Source: Gemmatimonadales bacterium UBA2960 (GTDB taxonomy: Bacteria; Gemmatimonadota; Gemmatimonadetes; Longimicrobiales; Gaopeijiaceae). Taken from it: a stretch of DNA of 16,642 bases. Below the pieces are notes generated by a model. That model did no database searches. It was not told the origin of the DNA and worked only from the letters and a program-made list of their open reading frames with translations. Shown here piece after piece: positions 1 through 7,968 of the stretch (the stretch's first letter is position 1; every line of letters begins with the position of its first letter). Both the position numbers and the translations under genes were made by a program. The DNA lies in NCBI GenBank assembly GCA_002348465.1, contig DEBI01000132.1, positions 6,582-23,223 on the forward strand, in the 5' to 3' direction.

Positions 1-1054
1 CCTCAGCTGCTGATCGCCTCGCCTCCAAGCTCCGGTACTCGACCGAGTGGATCCCGAGATCATCGAGATCGTACACGAAACGAAACGGACGCGCAGTGTC
101 CAGCAAGGAATCAACCAGCATGATCCCAATCAGTGTGGCTTCACCCGACACGATGCCACCCGACGGAAGTCCCATGGATATCACATTGCGTGAATCGATC
201 GGAATGGTGTCTCCATCTTGCTCAATACTCCAACCTTGCTGACGAAAGAGTCGGAGTCTCGAACCATCGATCGCGTAAAGCATCAGATTGTCGGCACCGC
301 CACGTCTCTCGGCAGAGCGCTGTGCCCGCGCGTAGAGTTGTTCGCCAAGGAAATAGTTTCCTAGCCGGTCGTTCTCTACAAAGGCTAAGCCAATACCTGC
401 CGAACCCTCTCCCGGCTCGGTAACCTCGAAGCGCTGAACGATCCCGGACTGACGGAGATCAAACCACGACATGCCAACAGGGTCTACGACTTCCGCAGCT
501 GTAGCCGCTGGACCGTCAATTAGTGCATACGCGTTGGCAACTCTCCGGGCGGCATCGCGCACCCCTCTCGATAGAGCGCGCACGCTAATCGAAACGCGAG
601 AAATGCCGTCTATGTCATTCCAGAGCTGGAAAGGATCACCAATGTGCTTCTCCGAGAACTGCTCTTGAAATCCCGGTGTCCTTAGAAAGTCGCCCATACT
701 TTGCATGTACGACTCGAAGTAATCAGTGACCCTGACGCCGGTGAGCGTTCCATCGGTACGCATTCCTATAAGTGCTTCAATAGGTCCGCTGTATCCGTAT
801 TGCTCCGGCGGCAGGTCCGAGGTGAGGAACACATACCCGAGGAGATTCTCTGAACCGTCAGGGAGCACTTCGAACGCAGAAATCACTGGGGGTTCGCCCG
901 TCGGGTCCGCAAAGCGGTCAGCCCCAGGCATCACCTCTTGGATCAGTGAAACTGGAATCCGCTGAATGCGCTGGCCTTCGGCCCCAGCTGGAAACAACCA
1001 AGCCGATACCAGGATCATTACTACGGTTTGCCGAACGACTGCGCTGTGGTACAT
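1..1054 (-). CDS. NosR/NirI-like FMN-binding protein, N-terminal part (truncated by window edge)
   Basis: About 351 residues are visible from the ATG at 1054-1052; the frame stays open to the left edge, so the C-terminus lies outside. An in-frame stop lies just upstream (1102-1100). An N-terminal hydrophobic segment (residues 9-24) suggests export or anchoring. Residues about 38-175 match the FMN_bind domain seen in NosR: GYVFLTSD at 73-80, a GYSGPIEALIG stretch at 87-97, and a D-G-I-S element at 149-152 where NosR and RnfG carry the flavinylation site. The following region (about 185-340) resembles the NosR periplasmic segment before its membrane helices. NosR proteins pass electrons to periplasmic acceptors and usually have a polytopic domain with 4Fe-4S clusters; whether this one does cannot be seen. 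The usual SGAT acceptor motif is SRVS here, so covalent flavin attachment is uncertain. No nos gene is visible nearby. Confidence 0.75.
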   Translation of the reverse strand, partial: MYHSAVVRQTVVMILVSAWLFPAGAEGQRIQRIPVSLIQEVMPGADRFADPTGEPPVISAFEVLPDGSENLLGYVFLTSDLPPEQYGYSGPIEALIGMRTDGTLTGVRVTDYFESYMQSMGDFLRTPGFQEQFSEKHIGDPFQLWNDIDGISRVSISVRALSRGVRDAARRVANAYALIDGPAATAAEVVDPVGMSWFDLRQSGIVQRFEVTEPGEGSAGIGLAFVENDRLGNYFLGEQLYARAQRSAERRGGADNLMLYAIDGSRLRLFRQQGWSIEQDGDTIPIDSRNVISMGLPSGGIVSGEATLIGIMLVDSLLDTARPFRFVYDLDDLGIHSVEYRSLEARRSAAE

Positions 1055-1227
1055 CGCGCGAGCATACAGTCGCGGCTCTAGACCAGCAAATGCTCCGGAC
1101 TATGCATCAGGTCATGGTATGTCAAAGCATGAGCAAGACGGTCACCTCTTGTAAGGATGCTATGAGTGGAGTTAGAAGTGGTCTGCCCCATATCGGGTGA
1201 TCAACCTAGTCGAGAGGCAAGAATCAC

Positions 1228-2079
1228 ATGAAGAAGTTCCCACTGGTCGGAATCGCAATGGCGTTAGCGAGCCTAACAGCCCATCCGTTAGCAGCCCAAA
1301 GCGGAGAGATGAAGGACATGAGCACCTTCGAACGGCCAATCGCAATGGCCGACAACGTGTGGATCGAAGAGCTTACCATGCCTGAAGTCCGCGACCTCTT
1401 AGCCGAAGGCTGGAGAACGGCTCTAATCCTTACCGGGGGAATTGAGGAGAACGGTCCGTACCTCACGACCGGCAAACACAATCACGTGCTCAAAGTGATG
1501 GGGGAATCAATCGCGCGGCAATTCGGGAAGACGCTGGTGGCTCCGATTGTGACGATCGAACCTGGGAACCCAGAGCGCGCGAGTAGCCCGGGTGGCATCA
1601 GGTATTCGCAGGAGACATATCGTGCAGTTCTCAGAGACTACGCTGTAAGCCTGAGAGCGCAGGGCTTCGAGAATATTTTCCTTATGGGCGATAGCGGCGG
1701 CAACCTCCGAGGCATGACAGAGGTCGCCGAGGCACTACAGTCTGAATGGGCCGGACACGACATCGTGATCGCTCATATACCAGAGTACTACAACTACCAA
1801 GACGTGCTCGCTTATCAGAGAGAAGAGCTCGGCATTGATGAAGATCCAAGGCTTGAAGGACTGCACGACGACTACTACATCACGACGATCATCATGAACG
1901 ATGACCCAGAGCACGTGCGACTCGGGCAGCGGATTGATGCAGGCAAAGCGTCGATCAACGGGATCAGCATTCTTCCAATCGACACAGCCTTGGAGCATGG
2001 GCGCAGGCTAATACAATTCAGAACCGACGCGACCATTGAAGCGATGAGGGCTGCAATCTCAGAACAACGGAAAGACTGA
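1228..2079 (+). CDS. Exported creatininase-family protein
   Basis: A 283-residue protein with a signal peptide (MKKF, hydrophobic 5-18, likely cleavage after LAAQ near residue 24). An AGAGG-like ribosome site sits about 10 bases before the ATG. The body follows the creatininase (PF02633) pattern: a TGGIEENGPYL stretch in place of the usual GSxEqHGpHLP, then GKHNH where the usual Asp ligand falls, and GDSGGN in place of NGHGGN. The family includes creatinine amidohydrolase and the mycofactocin peptidase MftE, normally metal-dependent cytoplasmic hydrolases of cyclic or linear amides. Here the first Glu is kept, while the usual His of ExH, the Asp and the His of NGHGGN are replaced. From memory, a GKHN-type subgroup exists among environmental homologues, so this is probably a variant lineage rather than a decayed gene. 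The substrate is unknown. It is divergent from the FMN-binding gene (173-bp gap) and convergent with the DUF5916 gene. Confidence 0.8.
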   Translation: MKKFPLVGIAMALASLTAHPLAAQSGEMKDMSTFERPIAMADNVWIEELTMPEVRDLLAEGWRTALILTGGIEENGPYLTTGKHNHVLKVMGESIARQFGKTLVAPIVTIEPGNPERASSPGGIRYSQETYRAVLRDYAVSLRAQGFENIFLMGDSGGNLRGMTEVAEALQSEWAGHDIVIAHIPEYYNYQDVLAYQREELGIDEDPRLEGLHDDYYITTIIMNDDPEHVRLGQRIDAGKASINGISILPIDTALEHGRRLIQFRTDATIEAMRAAISEQRKD

Positions 2080-2102
2080 CGGATACGTGGGCCAGAGGAC
2101 CG

Positions 2103-4415
2103 CTAGAATGCGAAGAGCTTAGTTAGCTTGGCGGTGAGGCGACGATCAAGGATCTCACCCTCGGAAGTTCGGCGCTCAGAAAAGACTAGGAAGAAGTCAC
2201 TCAGCGGTGAGTGAATCCAATTCAGGCGAACATTCGTGATCATTTCCCGGGTCGCGTCATTGTACTGCAACCATCCACCAGCCAAGACGCGAGTCGAGAG
2301 CGCGTAATCGACTCGACCGCTGAATACGTCGACAGTAAAGGGCGCACCCTCAAATTCAATGACGTTGTGGTCAGCGCCAAAATCAAACCCGAGATGTCGG
2401 TTCACGCGCCAAGCCAAGGTGCCCCCGATCGACCTTCGCGCACCTTGAAAATAACCGCCTCCGCCAATACGCATCTCGCCCGAAAGGGGTCGGGATGCAT
2501 CAGATACGTATTTCGCGGAAGCTTCACGGAACTCATGAACGCCAGCAGGCACGGTTCCCCCAGAGAGAGAGAATTCCCGATCGAGGCGCTCATAACGATC
2601 GGTGCCAAGCAGGGTTAGCACACTGCCGTCCAAGAATGACAGCGCCATACCACCCGTAACATTCCGAGTCTCGAGCATGCCATCAAAGTCACGGTATTGC
2701 TCAATCTCCAGATAGGGATTCGCCTCATTCAGGCCACGAACCGGAGGTCGCGGATGGGCACCCACAGTTGCGTAGTAGTGCCGGACAGCCCTCCTACGAA
2801 CAAAGCCTACGTCAGGATTGAAAGCTTCCCCGATACTTCTGTAGAGAACCGACATATCCCAAAACGCATCTCGCCATGCTAACGACGCTCGGGCCGCTTG
2901 GTTGTTGCCGCTCTGCCCGGGCTCATGCGTCTCGGCTAGGTAACTATGTACCATCAAGTTTCCGAACAGACGGGCATTTACATCGACGCCCCACGCCCGA
3001 TTGTACTCGGCCTGCGCCTGGCGATCAGAAACGTCGTTTGCGGACCTGCCTCTTAATACTTGTCTGTTTGTAAAGATGCCGCCCACATCTACCGATCCCA
3101 GAACTGTGCGCCTTACCCTTGCCACAGTGAAGCTCTCTGAGTCCAAAAGATCGGTGGAAGACGTCTGCATATTTAGAGCGCCGACTTCAAAGCCTCCTGC
3201 TCTCCCAGTCAAGCGCCCGCCAGCTGAGATTGGGACTGGCTGACCACTTAGTAGACCGATACGACGGGAGTGAAATAACGTAAAGTCTCTCGGAGAAGCA
3301 CCTAGCCGATAATTACGCTCTGACAGGTCGCCAAACGCATATGTGCCTGAATTCTCTATGAAGAACTCGCGCTTCTCGGGGAAAAAGAGCGGGAATCGGG
3401 TCAGGTTTACCTGCTCTTGATCAGCTTCTACCTGAGAGAAATCGGTCTGCCATGTAAGGTCTGCAGTGAGCCCCGGTGTTAGACCCCACTTGATATCTAG
3501 ACCTACATCCCCTTGGCTCCCCTGCTCAGCTGCCCTCGGAAGAGTACCGCTCGCCCTCTCGCCGAGCATAAAGGGTTTGACCGTGATATTTCGATTTCCC
3601 TCAAGACGAGGGAGTCCTACCAAGTATCCCGCCTCCGCCATCCGGTGTACCCGTGTTCGTCTTGCTACCGGAGCCCACATCGAGTCTTCGACTTTTCTTC
3701 TCACCCGCCGGACGAAGTTGATACCCCATTCCTGTCTTGCTTTGGATGGATCGAACCGGAGAGTCGAAAATGGGATTGCCAATTCAGCGCTCCATCCATC
3801 ATCGAGCCTCTCCGTCTCCACTCGCATGATGCCCTCCCACTCCACATTGCTCGTGCGCGAGTTGTCGTAAGCTTGCCCGTCCCTGATCGCCCCATTCGGA
3901 TTGATCATCAGATAGTAAGCGTTTCGCCTATCTAGGAAGGTGTCCAGAGACATCCCAATGATGTCCTCATTCGGACTATAGAAGTCCTGCGTCATCCGCT
4001 GTGCGACAATACGATCCGGTTCTGAGTCATACATCATCGCGCCGATGTAGAGCGTGTTGTCATCAAACAGAACACGAACCTCTGTGCGTTCCGTCGCTGG
4101 CATGCCCGTGCGAGGTGTCGACTGCACAAAGTCAGTTGCAGGTGCAGCGTTAGCCCACGATGACTCATCAAGTCGACCATCGATTGTGATCGGACCCGCC
4201 GCGCGCAACGCCATTAGTGTTGGCCTTGGAGCTGTTTCAGGGTCTATAAGGACGGACGCCAAAGAGTCTTTACTCCCCTCCTCTTCTACGACTTGGGCAG
4301 AAACTGGAAGCGTGACCATGCCCAAGATGCCAACGCCAATCATCGCATGGCGTAGCCAATCCGTCGTAAGGCGAACGCTAGACACAATCAGCTCGCCATA
4401 ACCGTCAAGCGGCAC
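2103..4415 (-). CDS. DUF5916 protein: CBM9-like domain plus outer-membrane beta-barrel
   Basis: Up to 770 residues. The listed start is a GTG (4415-4413), 9 bp after the stop of the upstream gene; a later GTG or the ATG of the MIGVG segment could be the true start, as no good ribosome site decides it. A signal peptide ends near VSAQ (residues 38-41). Residues about 75-245 form a CBM9-like beta-sandwich of the kind found at the front of DUF5916 proteins (ITIDGRLDESSW at 77-87, a DDGWSAELAIPFSTLRF stretch at 205-221). The DUF5916 signature follows, with FSQVEADQEQVNLTRFP leading into a FFPEKREFFIEN stretch. The rest is rich in alternating aromatic beta-strands and ends in LTKLFAF with a terminal Phe, as in outer-membrane barrels. 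The role is unproven; such proteins are common in Gemmatimonadota and Bacteroidota and may act in uptake or surface binding. Confidence 0.88.
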   Translation of the reverse strand: MPLDGYGELIVSSVRLTTDWLRHAMIGVGILGMVTLPVSAQVVEEEGSKDSLASVLIDPETAPRPTLMALRAAGPITIDGRLDESSWANAAPATDFVQSTPRTGMPATERTEVRVLFDDNTLYIGAMMYDSEPDRIVAQRMTQDFYSPNEDIIGMSLDTFLDRRNAYYLMINPNGAIRDGQAYDNSRTSNVEWEGIMRVETERLDDGWSAELAIPFSTLRFDPSKARQEWGINFVRRVRRKVEDSMWAPVARRTRVHRMAEAGYLVGLPRLEGNRNITVKPFMLGERASGTLPRAAEQGSQGDVGLDIKWGLTPGLTADLTWQTDFSQVEADQEQVNLTRFPLFFPEKREFFIENSGTYAFGDLSERNYRLGASPRDFTLFHSRRIGLLSGQPVPISAGGRLTGRAGGFEVGALNMQTSSTDLLDSESFTVARVRRTVLGSVDVGGIFTNRQVLRGRSANDVSDRQAQAEYNRAWGVDVNARLFGNLMVHSYLAETHEPGQSGNNQAARASLAWRDAFWDMSVLYRSIGEAFNPDVGFVRRRAVRHYYATVGAHPRPPVRGLNEANPYLEIEQYRDFDGMLETRNVTGGMALSFLDGSVLTLLGTDRYERLDREFSLSGGTVPAGVHEFREASAKYVSDASRPLSGEMRIGGGGYFQGARRSIGGTLAWRVNRHLGFDFGADHNVIEFEGAPFTVDVFSGRVDYALSTRVLAGGWLQYNDATREMITNVRLNWIHSPLSDFFLVFSERRTSEGEILDRRLTAKLTKLFAF

Positions 4416-4424
4416 GTCGAGAGC

Positions 4425-5420
4425 TTAAACCAGCAGCACTGTAGATCCGACCGTCTGACGAGCTTCGAGCGCCTTGTGAGCTGAAGCGACGTCAGAGAGG
4501 GGGTAACGTTCTCCAATGTGTGGACGAACTTTCCCTGCCCGAACCATGTCGAATAGCGCCCCAATACCCTCGGCGGTCTCGCGAGGGTCAGAGTAATGGT
4601 CTGCTAGACGCGGCCTCGTCAAAAACAATGAGTTGTGCTTCGCCAAAAGCAGAGGAGACATAGGCTCGACCGGCCCTGACGCGTTCCCGAACGTTACTAA
4701 TAAGCCCCTGGGTGATAACGATTTAAGCGATGACTCGAACGTGCTTGCACCCACCGAATCATAAGCCACCCGGCAACCCTGCCCGTCAGTGATCTCAGCG
4801 ACCCGTTCAGCAATATCTTCTTCATCGTAAAGTATTACATGGTCGCAACCATTTGCCTTCGCTAGCTCTCCCTTTTCCCGAGTCCCTACCGTCCCGATTA
4901 CGTTCGCACCCAGCGCTCTCAACCACTGACAAGCGATCAGGCCAACACCTCCAGCTGCAGCTGTGAGCAGCACATTATCACCGCTTTGCACGGCGTAAGT
5001 TCGGCGGACCAGATACTCTACGGTGCACCCCTTAACCATCATAGAAGCGGCCGTTTCTTCGCTGATCTCGTCAGGCAACTCTACTAGACGCCATCTAGGT
5101 ATCACTCTGACTTCACAATAAGAGCCGATCGGTCCATTACTCGTGTACGCCACCCGGGCGCCTACCTGGAGATCACTGACCTCGCTCCCAACGGCTTCGA
5201 CGATACCAGCCCCTTCCACCCCAGGGGTGAAGGGCAGCTCCTGGGGGTATAGGCCGGTGCGATGATAAACATCAATGAAATTCAGACCTACGGCAGTATG
5301 CCTGACCCTCACCTCATCAGGCCCAACCTCTCCTGGATCCCGCTCGACCCACTCAAGGACCTCAGGTCCGCCTAGCTGGGATACGACAACTGCACCACTC
5401 ACACGTGTTTCTCCGTTCAT
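4425..5420 (-). CDS. qor: Zinc-independent quinone oxidoreductase (MDR superfamily, QOR type)
   Basis: NADPH:quinone reductase-type medium-chain dehydrogenase of about 331 residues from the ATG at 5420-5418 (MNGETRV), close to the usual 325 for the family. An upstream GTG at 5540 would add 40 residues unlike the family and would overlap the divergent peptidase start, so I prefer the shorter form. Diagnostic segments: GLNFIDVYHRTGLYP (45-59), FTPGVEGAG (64-72), the Rossmann loop AAAGGVG (154-160) and a C-terminal KVRPHIGERYPL stretch. It lacks the cysteine set of zinc-binding alcohol dehydrogenases. It is the only clearly cytoplasmic product in the window. It reduces quinones or alpha,beta-unsaturated carbonyls with NADPH in known relatives. 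The DUF5916 gene starts 9 bp downstream, suggesting one transcript, though no functional link is obvious. Confidence 0.9.
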   Translation of the reverse strand: MNGETRVSGAVVVSQLGGPEVLEWVERDPGEVGPDEVRVRHTAVGLNFIDVYHRTGLYPQELPFTPGVEGAGIVEAVGSEVSDLQVGARVAYTSNGPIGSYCEVRVIPRWRLVELPDEISEETAASMMVKGCTVEYLVRRTYAVQSGDNVLLTAAAGGVGLIACQWLRALGANVIGTVGTREKGELAKANGCDHVILYDEEDIAERVAEITDGQGCRVAYDSVGASTFESSLKSLSPRGLLVTFGNASGPVEPMSPLLLAKHNSLFLTRPRLADHYSDPRETAEGIGALFDMVRAGKVRPHIGERYPLSDVASAHKALEARQTVGSTVLLV

Positions 5421-5529
5421 AAACTCAGTGAAGCCTGAAGAATCTAAACGAGACCACCCTTCCCCGCTCCCCGAGGTGACGCCTACCTTCAGAAGAGCAA
5501 CCAGCGATTCTCGCAAAACAGGACTACCG

Positions 5530-7161
5530 ATGTCCCTCACACGCGATCTACCTAACCGCTACCACAGCCCAACTCTGCTTGGTGTAGTGACGTCACTCTT
5601 CTTCCTTTCATCTCCTATCGGGGCACAAGTCGTCACTTGGGACCCCGTGCCTGAAGGACATCCTCGAACTGCCGCCGAACTAAACGGTTTCTCTGCGCAC
5701 ACCCGCCACCTTGAGATGTGGGACTACCTAGAGCAGCTGCGCGGCGTATCGTCAGACATGAGGCTGGGGACATACGGTGAAACCCGAGAAGGCCGGAAAC
5801 TCCCATACGCGATCTTCTCGCGACCCCTGATCTCGGAACCGTGGGAAGCGATGGCTCTAGACCGTCCAGTCATCCTATTCGCAGCGAACGTACACGGTGG
5901 TGAACGCACCTTCCGGGAAGGCCTCTTAGTACTGATGAGGGATTTAGCCACCCGAGGAACAGCGGCAAACAACTTACTCGATCAAGTAACCATTCTGGTA
6001 GCTCCGCAAATCAACCCCGACGGGTTCGAAGCGACGGAACGAGGGCAGCGCGGTAACTCATGGGGTATCGACCTGAACCGCGACTATGTGAAACTCGAAC
6101 ACGCCACTATTCAGTCCTATGTGCAGAACATGATCACTGAATGGAGGCCGCATCTATTCATCGACGGCCACAACGGAGGCGCAAGGCCTTATAACCTCAA
6201 TTATCAGTGCACCAGCCATTACGACTCAGCAATCGAACTCACGCTCCTATGTGACGACGAAATTTTCCCGGCGATCGACGCCAAACTAGGGGTCGAGAAC
6301 ATGATGGCGTGGTACTACTCGCGGGGAAATGAAGAAGAGTGGAACACAGGCGGATCCCAGGTCCGAATCGGCCGGAACTATGGAGGTATGGTAAACTCGG
6401 TCGGAATTTTGTTTGAAGCACCACGACAGGAGCTAGAGATAGGTGCCCGAGCTGGATACTTGGGGTATCTCGCAGTGGCAGAATGGGTGGTTGCCAATGC
6501 AGAGCACCTCGTCAGCACTGTAGAAGATGCTAGGGCAGAGACAATCTCGATGGGAGCGGAGCCACGAGGCCAGATCGCTGTGGAAATGGAATATGCTGCC
6601 GAAGACTACCCCGTCGATTACGTGATCGTCCGCGGGGGAGATTTCAATGACCAGCCTGCAATGCCCGTAGACACCATTGAAGTGACCGGCGCCCGGCTAA
6701 TGAAAAAGCCTGTGGCTGTAACACTCAGAGATCGGCCGTGGGCCTACGTGCTCCCGCGCGATGCTGAAGACGCCGTCGCTCTCCTGCTCCGTCACGGCAT
6801 CACAGTTGAACAACTCCTAGAGCCCGTGACTTTAGAAGTTCAGGCATACACGGTCGCGGGTGTTGAACACGAGCGACAATACAACCATCAGGCAGTCACA
6901 CGGATACAGGTTGGTGATGTCATCACGCAAACCCGAGACTTTCCCGCTGGTACGTACGTAGTTCCAACATCGCAGTACTTAGGTAGGCTAGTAGCCCACA
7001 TGCTAGAGGTCGAAACTGAGGACAACGTCGTATACTGGAACCGCATGGATGCGTGGATACCACGCCCCGGCACAACATCCGGCGGCGAACCAGCCATTGC
7101 CCCCATCTATAAGATCATGACGCCGACGGTACTTTCGTCGAGTCTTGTTGAACCTAGATAA
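5530..7161 (+). CDS. Secreted M14-family zinc carboxypeptidase
   Basis: A 543-residue protein. I chose the ATG at 5530 (MSLTRDL) because an AGGA precedes it by about 7 bases and it gives a clean signal peptide (hydrophobic 15-30, cleavage near GAQ at 31-33); earlier in-frame ATGs lie inside the divergent oxidoreductase gene. M14 hallmarks are complete: the zinc motif HxxE as H122-G-G-E125 (NVHGGE), the substrate-binding NRD at 183-185, the third zinc ligand H214 in IDGHNGG, and a candidate catalytic Glu at 296 in ILFEAPR. These enzymes remove C-terminal residues or trim cell-wall peptides outside the cytoplasm. Residues about 345-543 form an accessory region typical of larger bacterial M14 proteins, without a catalytic motif I recognise. 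A 109-bp gap separates it from the divergent oxidoreductase, and a strong hairpin follows. Confidence 0.9.
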   Translation: MSLTRDLPNRYHSPTLLGVVTSLFFLSSPIGAQVVTWDPVPEGHPRTAAELNGFSAHTRHLEMWDYLEQLRGVSSDMRLGTYGETREGRKLPYAIFSRPLISEPWEAMALDRPVILFAANVHGGERTFREGLLVLMRDLATRGTAANNLLDQVTILVAPQINPDGFEATERGQRGNSWGIDLNRDYVKLEHATIQSYVQNMITEWRPHLFIDGHNGGARPYNLNYQCTSHYDSAIELTLLCDDEIFPAIDAKLGVENMMAWYYSRGNEEEWNTGGSQVRIGRNYGGMVNSVGILFEAPRQELEIGARAGYLGYLAVAEWVVANAEHLVSTVEDARAETISMGAEPRGQIAVEMEYAAEDYPVDYVIVRGGDFNDQPAMPVDTIEVTGARLMKKPVAVTLRDRPWAYVLPRDAEDAVALLLRHGITVEQLLEPVTLEVQAYTVAGVEHERQYNHQAVTRIQVGDVITQTRDFPAGTYVVPTSQYLGRLVAHMLEVETEDNVVYWNRMDAWIPRPGTTSGGEPAIAPIYKIMTPTVLSSSLVEPR

Positions 7162-7180
7162 GCCCCTAAGACAAAGATCA

Positions 7181-7217
7181 GAAGCCCGGTCCCCGATCAG
7201 TTCAGGGACCGGGCTTC
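7181..7217. terminator. Perfect 13-bp hairpin, probable bidirectional terminator
   Basis: The arm 7181-7193 (GAAGCCCGGTCCC) is the exact reverse complement of 7205-7217, with an 11-base loop. It sits 20 bp after the peptidase stop and 49 bp before the stop of the converging minus-strand gene, so it can serve both. The flanks hold only short T runs (CTTTC on the plus side, CTTTG on the minus side), so it is not a textbook intrinsic terminator with a long U tract. Confidence 0.75.
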
Positions 7218-7266
7218 TAGCTTTCACACATCTACGCTTTTTGATGCGCGTTACATCGCTAGATCT

Positions 7267-7950
7267 TTAACGGACCTGCGACTGACAGTCCTCCCAGCTC
7301 GTACAACGCACTCGAAGCCTTGAGCGAGCCTCGGGCGGGAGCAGAAGGATGGATGTGGCTTCAATAACATCCCGTATTGCAGCCTCTTTGGCAGGTTCGA
7401 ACTGGAGGAGCAGCACCCACTGGAGCATGTCGCCCGAAGGCTCGCGAAGTTCCCACTCGTAAATCCAGTCGATCGCATCAAGCTCACGACGGATCGCATT
7501 ATAGTCTTGCTGGCTCGCCGGCCCCTGACCCAGAGGCAGGCTCACTATTTCAAAAGAGAGTTGATGATTCTCTCGCCACCTATTCAAGGCAATATCAATG
7601 CTCTGGAAAGGAGCCTGTATACGCATTAGGTGATGGGCGTATTCAGAAAGCAGGAGGTTGTTGTGCTTGACTCCCTTACCGAGCGCGGACTCCATGTACT
7701 CGATGTACCTTGGCTGGTCACCCTCTTGTAGTGCTTCCATAGCCAGCAGAAAGTCGGTATCGGCATCCGCAGGATTGATCTCCGCGATCACCGCAGCCAT
7801 CCGCGACCATTCTTCCGAGCCTGGGTCAACCTGGGTGCCGGCCCGAGCAACAAGAAACTCTCGACCCCCAAACAGCAGTCCGATCGCATATATGCCTAGC
7901 AACATGCGGTAGCGCCGGTACCAAGGAACGTTGTCAGTTGTATGGGCCAC
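7267..7950 (-). CDS. Small membrane-anchored protein of unknown function
   Basis: A 227-residue protein not assigned to a family. The start is a GTG at 7950-7948, supported by GGGAGG a few bases upstream. Residues 10-16 are basic (YRRYRM), followed by one hydrophobic segment (about 17-35), so it is probably a single-pass inner-membrane protein with the bulk outside. Residues about 45-130 are helical and rich in Ala, Glu and Leu with a loose repeat-like character (ADADTDFLLAMEALQEGD), suggestive of TPR-like helices but without a scorable motif. Two cysteines near the end (RCTSWEDC) could form a disulfide. The stop of the histidine-rich membrane protein gene lies 18 bp upstream on the same strand, so the two are very likely co-transcribed and may act together. 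Confidence 0.7.
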   Translation of the reverse strand: MAHTTDNVPWYRRYRMLLGIYAIGLLFGGREFLVARAGTQVDPGSEEWSRMAAVIAEINPADADTDFLLAMEALQEGDQPRYIEYMESALGKGVKHNNLLLSEYAHHLMRIQAPFQSIDIALNRWRENHQLSFEIVSLPLGQGPASQQDYNAIRRELDAIDWIYEWELREPSGDMLQWVLLLQFEPAKEAAIRDVIEATSILLLPPEARSRLRVRCTSWEDCQSQVR

Positions 7951-7968
7951 GAAACCTCCCTGGGAGCG

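Noticed and set aside
2211..4401. Several plus-strand open frames of 60-140 codons opposite the DUF5916 gene
   Set aside because: They are antisense shadows of a strongly recognisable gene, with no domain or ribosome site of their own.
5275..5529. N-terminal extension of the M14 peptidase inside the oxidoreductase gene
   Set aside because: It is antisense to conserved oxidoreductase sequence, and the ATG at 5530 has a ribosome site and gives a proper signal peptide.
5421..5540. N-terminal extension of the quinone oxidoreductase from a GTG at 5540
   Set aside because: The extra 40 residues do not look like the family, the GTG overlaps the divergent peptidase start, and the ATG at 5420 gives the normal length.
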